A DNA stretch of 16,520 nt from JBBDRW01 sp040905265 (GTDB taxonomy: Bacteria; Bacteroidota; Rhodothermia; Balneolales; Balneolaceae). The stretch is from NCBI GenBank assembly GCA_040905265.1, contig JBBDRW010000172.1, forward strand, positions 1 to 16,520, written 5' to 3'. Positions 14,635-16,520 of this stretch are shown here, piece by piece. Every line of letters starts with the position of its first letter. The stretch's first letter is position 1. The notes beneath the pieces are model-generated. The model had not been told where the DNA came from. It searched no databases and saw only the letters and a list, made by a program, of their open reading frames with translations. The position numbers and the translations under genes were made by a program.

Positions 14635-15623
14635 GTTGGGAAAACCCTGAATTTTTTTGGCTTCTGGCACTGTTACCGCTTCTGATCGGTGCAACAGTCT
14701 GGAGACAACTGCGAAAAAAGAGGCCAAGTCTCACCTTCTCTGCAACCGCGGATCTCGCCGGCCTGCCCAAAACCTGGCGGGTTTGGGGTATTTGGGCTCC
14801 TCACCTGATGTACTGGGCTGCATTTACTCTGGTTGTCGTCTCCCTTGCAAGGCCTCAGGATGAGAATACGACCGTTGAACACCATGCAGAAGGGATCGAC
14901 ATCGTCCTCTCTATCGACGTCTCCTCATCCATGCTGGCGGAAGACTTTGACCCGAACCGAATGATCGCCGCAAAGGAACTTGCAGCAGAATTTATCGGAG
15001 ACAGACAGCATGACCGAATCGGACTCAATGTATTTGCAAGACAGAGCTTTACCGTCTGCCCGCCTACGGTTGACCACCGCCTTCTGCTGGAACTGCTCGA
15101 CGATATCGATATCGGCATGGTACAGGATGGAACAGCGATCGGCCTCGGAATTGCCACCGCTATTAACCGCCTGAAAGACAGCGACGCAGAGAGCCGGGTC
15201 GTAATCCTGCTCACGGACGGGTTGAACAATGCAGGCGAAATCGATCCGGTGACCGCCGGAGAACTGGCCGCTACACACGGTATCCGGATCTATACACTCG
15301 GCATCGGAACACGCGGAACAGCTCCCTACCCGATCCATGACCCGGTATTTGGCACACGATATCAGAATGTTGAAGTAAACATAGACGACGATATGCTCAC
15401 CCACATTGCAGAACTGACCGGCGGGCTCTATTTTCGGGCTACAGATACCCAGTCCCTGCAAGAGATCTACAGCCGGATCGATGAACTGGAGCGGACAGAG
15501 ATCGAAGAGATCATCTACACAGATTACGAAGACCTCTATCCCCGTTTTCTCTTGCCTGGAATCCTCATAGCTTTTCTTGCTCTGGCTACCGACCGGTTCC
15601 TGTTGCGGTCACCCCTGCTGTAA
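14631..15623 (+). CDS. BatA-like VWA domain membrane protein
   Basis: A 330-aa inner-membrane protein with a von Willebrand factor A domain. Two N-terminal helices (about 7-24 and 54-73, with APHLMYWAAFTLVVVSLARP) precede the VWA domain (about 88-285). A third helix lies at 306-326. The metal-ion-dependent adhesion site is complete: D96, S98 and S100 in SIDVSSSM, T168 in QDGTAIGLGIATA and D196 in ILLTDGLNNAG. NPEFFWLLALLPLL at the start is a typical BatA/BatB opening. It overlaps the BatD-like gene by 4 bp and ends the cluster. No BatB or BatC follows; mfd starts about 110 bp downstream. It is expected to bind partner proteins through the metal site. Partners here could be the DUF58 protein and a MoxR ATPase encoded elsewhere. 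Confidence 0.94.
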   Translation: MSWENPEFFWLLALLPLLIGATVWRQLRKKRPSLTFSATADLAGLPKTWRVWGIWAPHLMYWAAFTLVVVSLARPQDENTTVEHHAEGIDIVLSIDVSSSMLAEDFDPNRMIAAKELAAEFIGDRQHDRIGLNVFARQSFTVCPPTVDHRLLLELLDDIDIGMVQDGTAIGLGIATAINRLKDSDAESRVVILLTDGLNNAGEIDPVTAGELAATHGIRIYTLGIGTRGTAPYPIHDPVFGTRYQNVEVNIDDDMLTHIAELTGGLYFRATDTQSLQEIYSRIDELERTEIEEIIYTDYEDLYPRFLLPGILIAFLALATDRFLLRSPLL

Positions 15624-15731
15624 ACGAGTAGGCAGCAGCAGACAAATACCCGCATATTAATCTCGTCTGAAAAACATTCATTCCTCAATTCTTCTTATCT
15701 TTATTGTTTTGGATGAATTCGAATCCCCGAT

Positions 15732-16520
15732 ATGATTGATAAAATCAGGAATGCGTTCTTCGAAGCCCTGCCGCAAGAGAAGATCAGGACCCTGCTCGCA
15801 CAACAGCAAACCATCACTCTTGAGCAGTTTACCGGTTCCTCGCTGAGCCTCCTCCTCTCCGAAGCGGCAACTGTAAACTCCCGCCTTCTGGTGGTTACAC
15901 CGGATATAGAGTCTGCCACCTCCTACGCTTCCGACCTGCAGGTACTTCAAGGTGATGATCCGTTGCTCATCTTTCCGCCTACCCGCAGGAGGCCGTATGA
16001 CGACCAGAAAATACCCGACCTTTCCACCTCCGTACAACGGTCAGATGTTCTTGAAAAGCTCAAAAGCGAAACAAGTTCAATCGTGATTACATCGGCCGAC
16101 GCCATCTGTGAGAAACTGATCTCTTCTGAAGAGTTTCAGGCTCACTCTTTTCTGATTCAATCCGGAGACCATCTCTCACCTGCTGATTTGAGTGAGAGGC
16201 TGGCCGATCAGGGGTACCGGCCTGTACGTTTTGTCGATGAACCGGGAGAGTACGCCATCCGGGGCGGAATTTTTGACATCTACCCATTTTCAAGTGAATA
16301 TCCCGTTCGACTCGAGTTTTTCGGAGACGAGATCGAATCTCTCCGGGAATTCGATACTGACTCACAACGGTCCATCTCATTTTTGAACGAGATACGCCTT
16401 GTACCGGATGCCGCTGCCGCCTCCAGTTCTGAAAAACAGAGCCTCTTTGACTATCTGCCAGACGATACACTGGTTCTGCTACATTTAGCCTACCTCATGA
16501 GAACTGAAATTTCCCTGTAT
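15732..16520 (+). CDS. mfd: Transcription-repair coupling factor Mfd, N-terminal part (cut by window end)
   Basis: I translated 263 codons by hand; the frame is open to the window end, so the helicase part is missing. Mfd removes stalled RNA polymerase from DNA lesions and recruits the UvrA excision machinery. What is present is the N-terminal UvrB-like module that contacts UvrA. The clearest signatures are PPTRRRPYDDQ (82-92), then VDEPGEYAIRGGIFDIYPF (168-186), PVRLEFFGDEIESLREFD (191-208) and SQRSISFL (211-218). The sequence has the usual order of this part of Mfd and no frameshift. The ATG at 15732 opens directly into the expected N-terminal helix; a nearby ATG at 15708-15710 is out of frame and stops at once. 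The 108-bp gap after the BatA gene shows no terminator, so read-through from the Bat operon is possible. Confidence 0.93.
   Translation, partial: MIDKIRNAFFEALPQEKIRTLLAQQQTITLEQFTGSSLSLLLSEAATVNSRLLVVTPDIESATSYASDLQVLQGDDPLLIFPPTRRRPYDDQKIPDLSTSVQRSDVLEKLKSETSSIVITSADAICEKLISSEEFQAHSFLIQSGDHLSPADLSERLADQGYRPVRFVDEPGEYAIRGGIFDIYPFSSEYPVRLEFFGDEIESLREFDTDSQRSISFLNEIRLVPDAAAASSSEKQSLFDYLPDDTLVLLHLAYLMRTEISLY

Noticed and set aside
14925..15461. Minus-strand open frame of 178 codons opposite the BatA-like gene
   Set aside because: The VWA metal site proves the plus-strand frame. The antisense product shows no family pattern.

Overview
The window is a chromosomal stretch of about 50% G+C, densely packed with housekeeping and envelope genes. 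No transposase, integrase, CRISPR array, phage gene, tRNA or rRNA was seen. The DUF58 protein, the BatD/BatA pair, the orphan LytTR protein, the secreted PepSY-like protein and the near absence of clear Shine-Dalgarno sequences suggest the Bacteroidota/Rhodothermota/Balneolota assemblage. A Balneola-like or Rhodothermia-like organism is my best guess. This is inferred from family resemblance only.

Left part (1-4069). A minus-strand pair encodes a Rossmann/DUF2520 protein (cut by the window start) preceded by a 4'-phosphopantetheinyl transferase. It diverges from lysS (class II lysyl-tRNA synthetase), which is followed by a LolC/LolE-type FtsX-fold permease. The permease converges on a minus-strand APC amino-acid permease with two C-terminal UspA-like domains.

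Middle part (4095-9660). The permease-USP gene is divergent from a stand-alone LytTR DNA-binding protein. The roughly 200 bp between them carries a perfect 10-bp inverted repeat. A strong intrinsic terminator serves the next minus-strand gene, a small secreted PepSY-like protein. Next come a short membrane-anchored AsmA-like protein with overlapping palindromes upstream and a complete three-part Ada (methyl-acceptor domain, AraC helix-turn-helix and O6-methylguanine-DNA methyltransferase).

Right part (9721-16520). Alanine dehydrogenase is on the minus strand. A Bat/MoxR-type gene set follows: a DUF58 protein, then a BatD-like membrane protein and a BatA-like von Willebrand A (VWA) protein coupled by an ATGA overlap. 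The set is unusual in two ways. No MoxR ATPase is beside it, and a minus-strand M23 peptidase sits between the DUF58 gene and the batD-batA pair, its 3' end overlapping the DUF58 gene by 35 bp. The window ends inside mfd, whose N-terminal 263 codons are present.

Most genes are ordinary core genes. The parts that merit a second look are the regulatory palindromes near the LytTR, AsmA-like and ald genes, the degenerate/intact USP pair on the permease, and the split Bat cluster. I found no convincing new multi-gene defence or mobile system.
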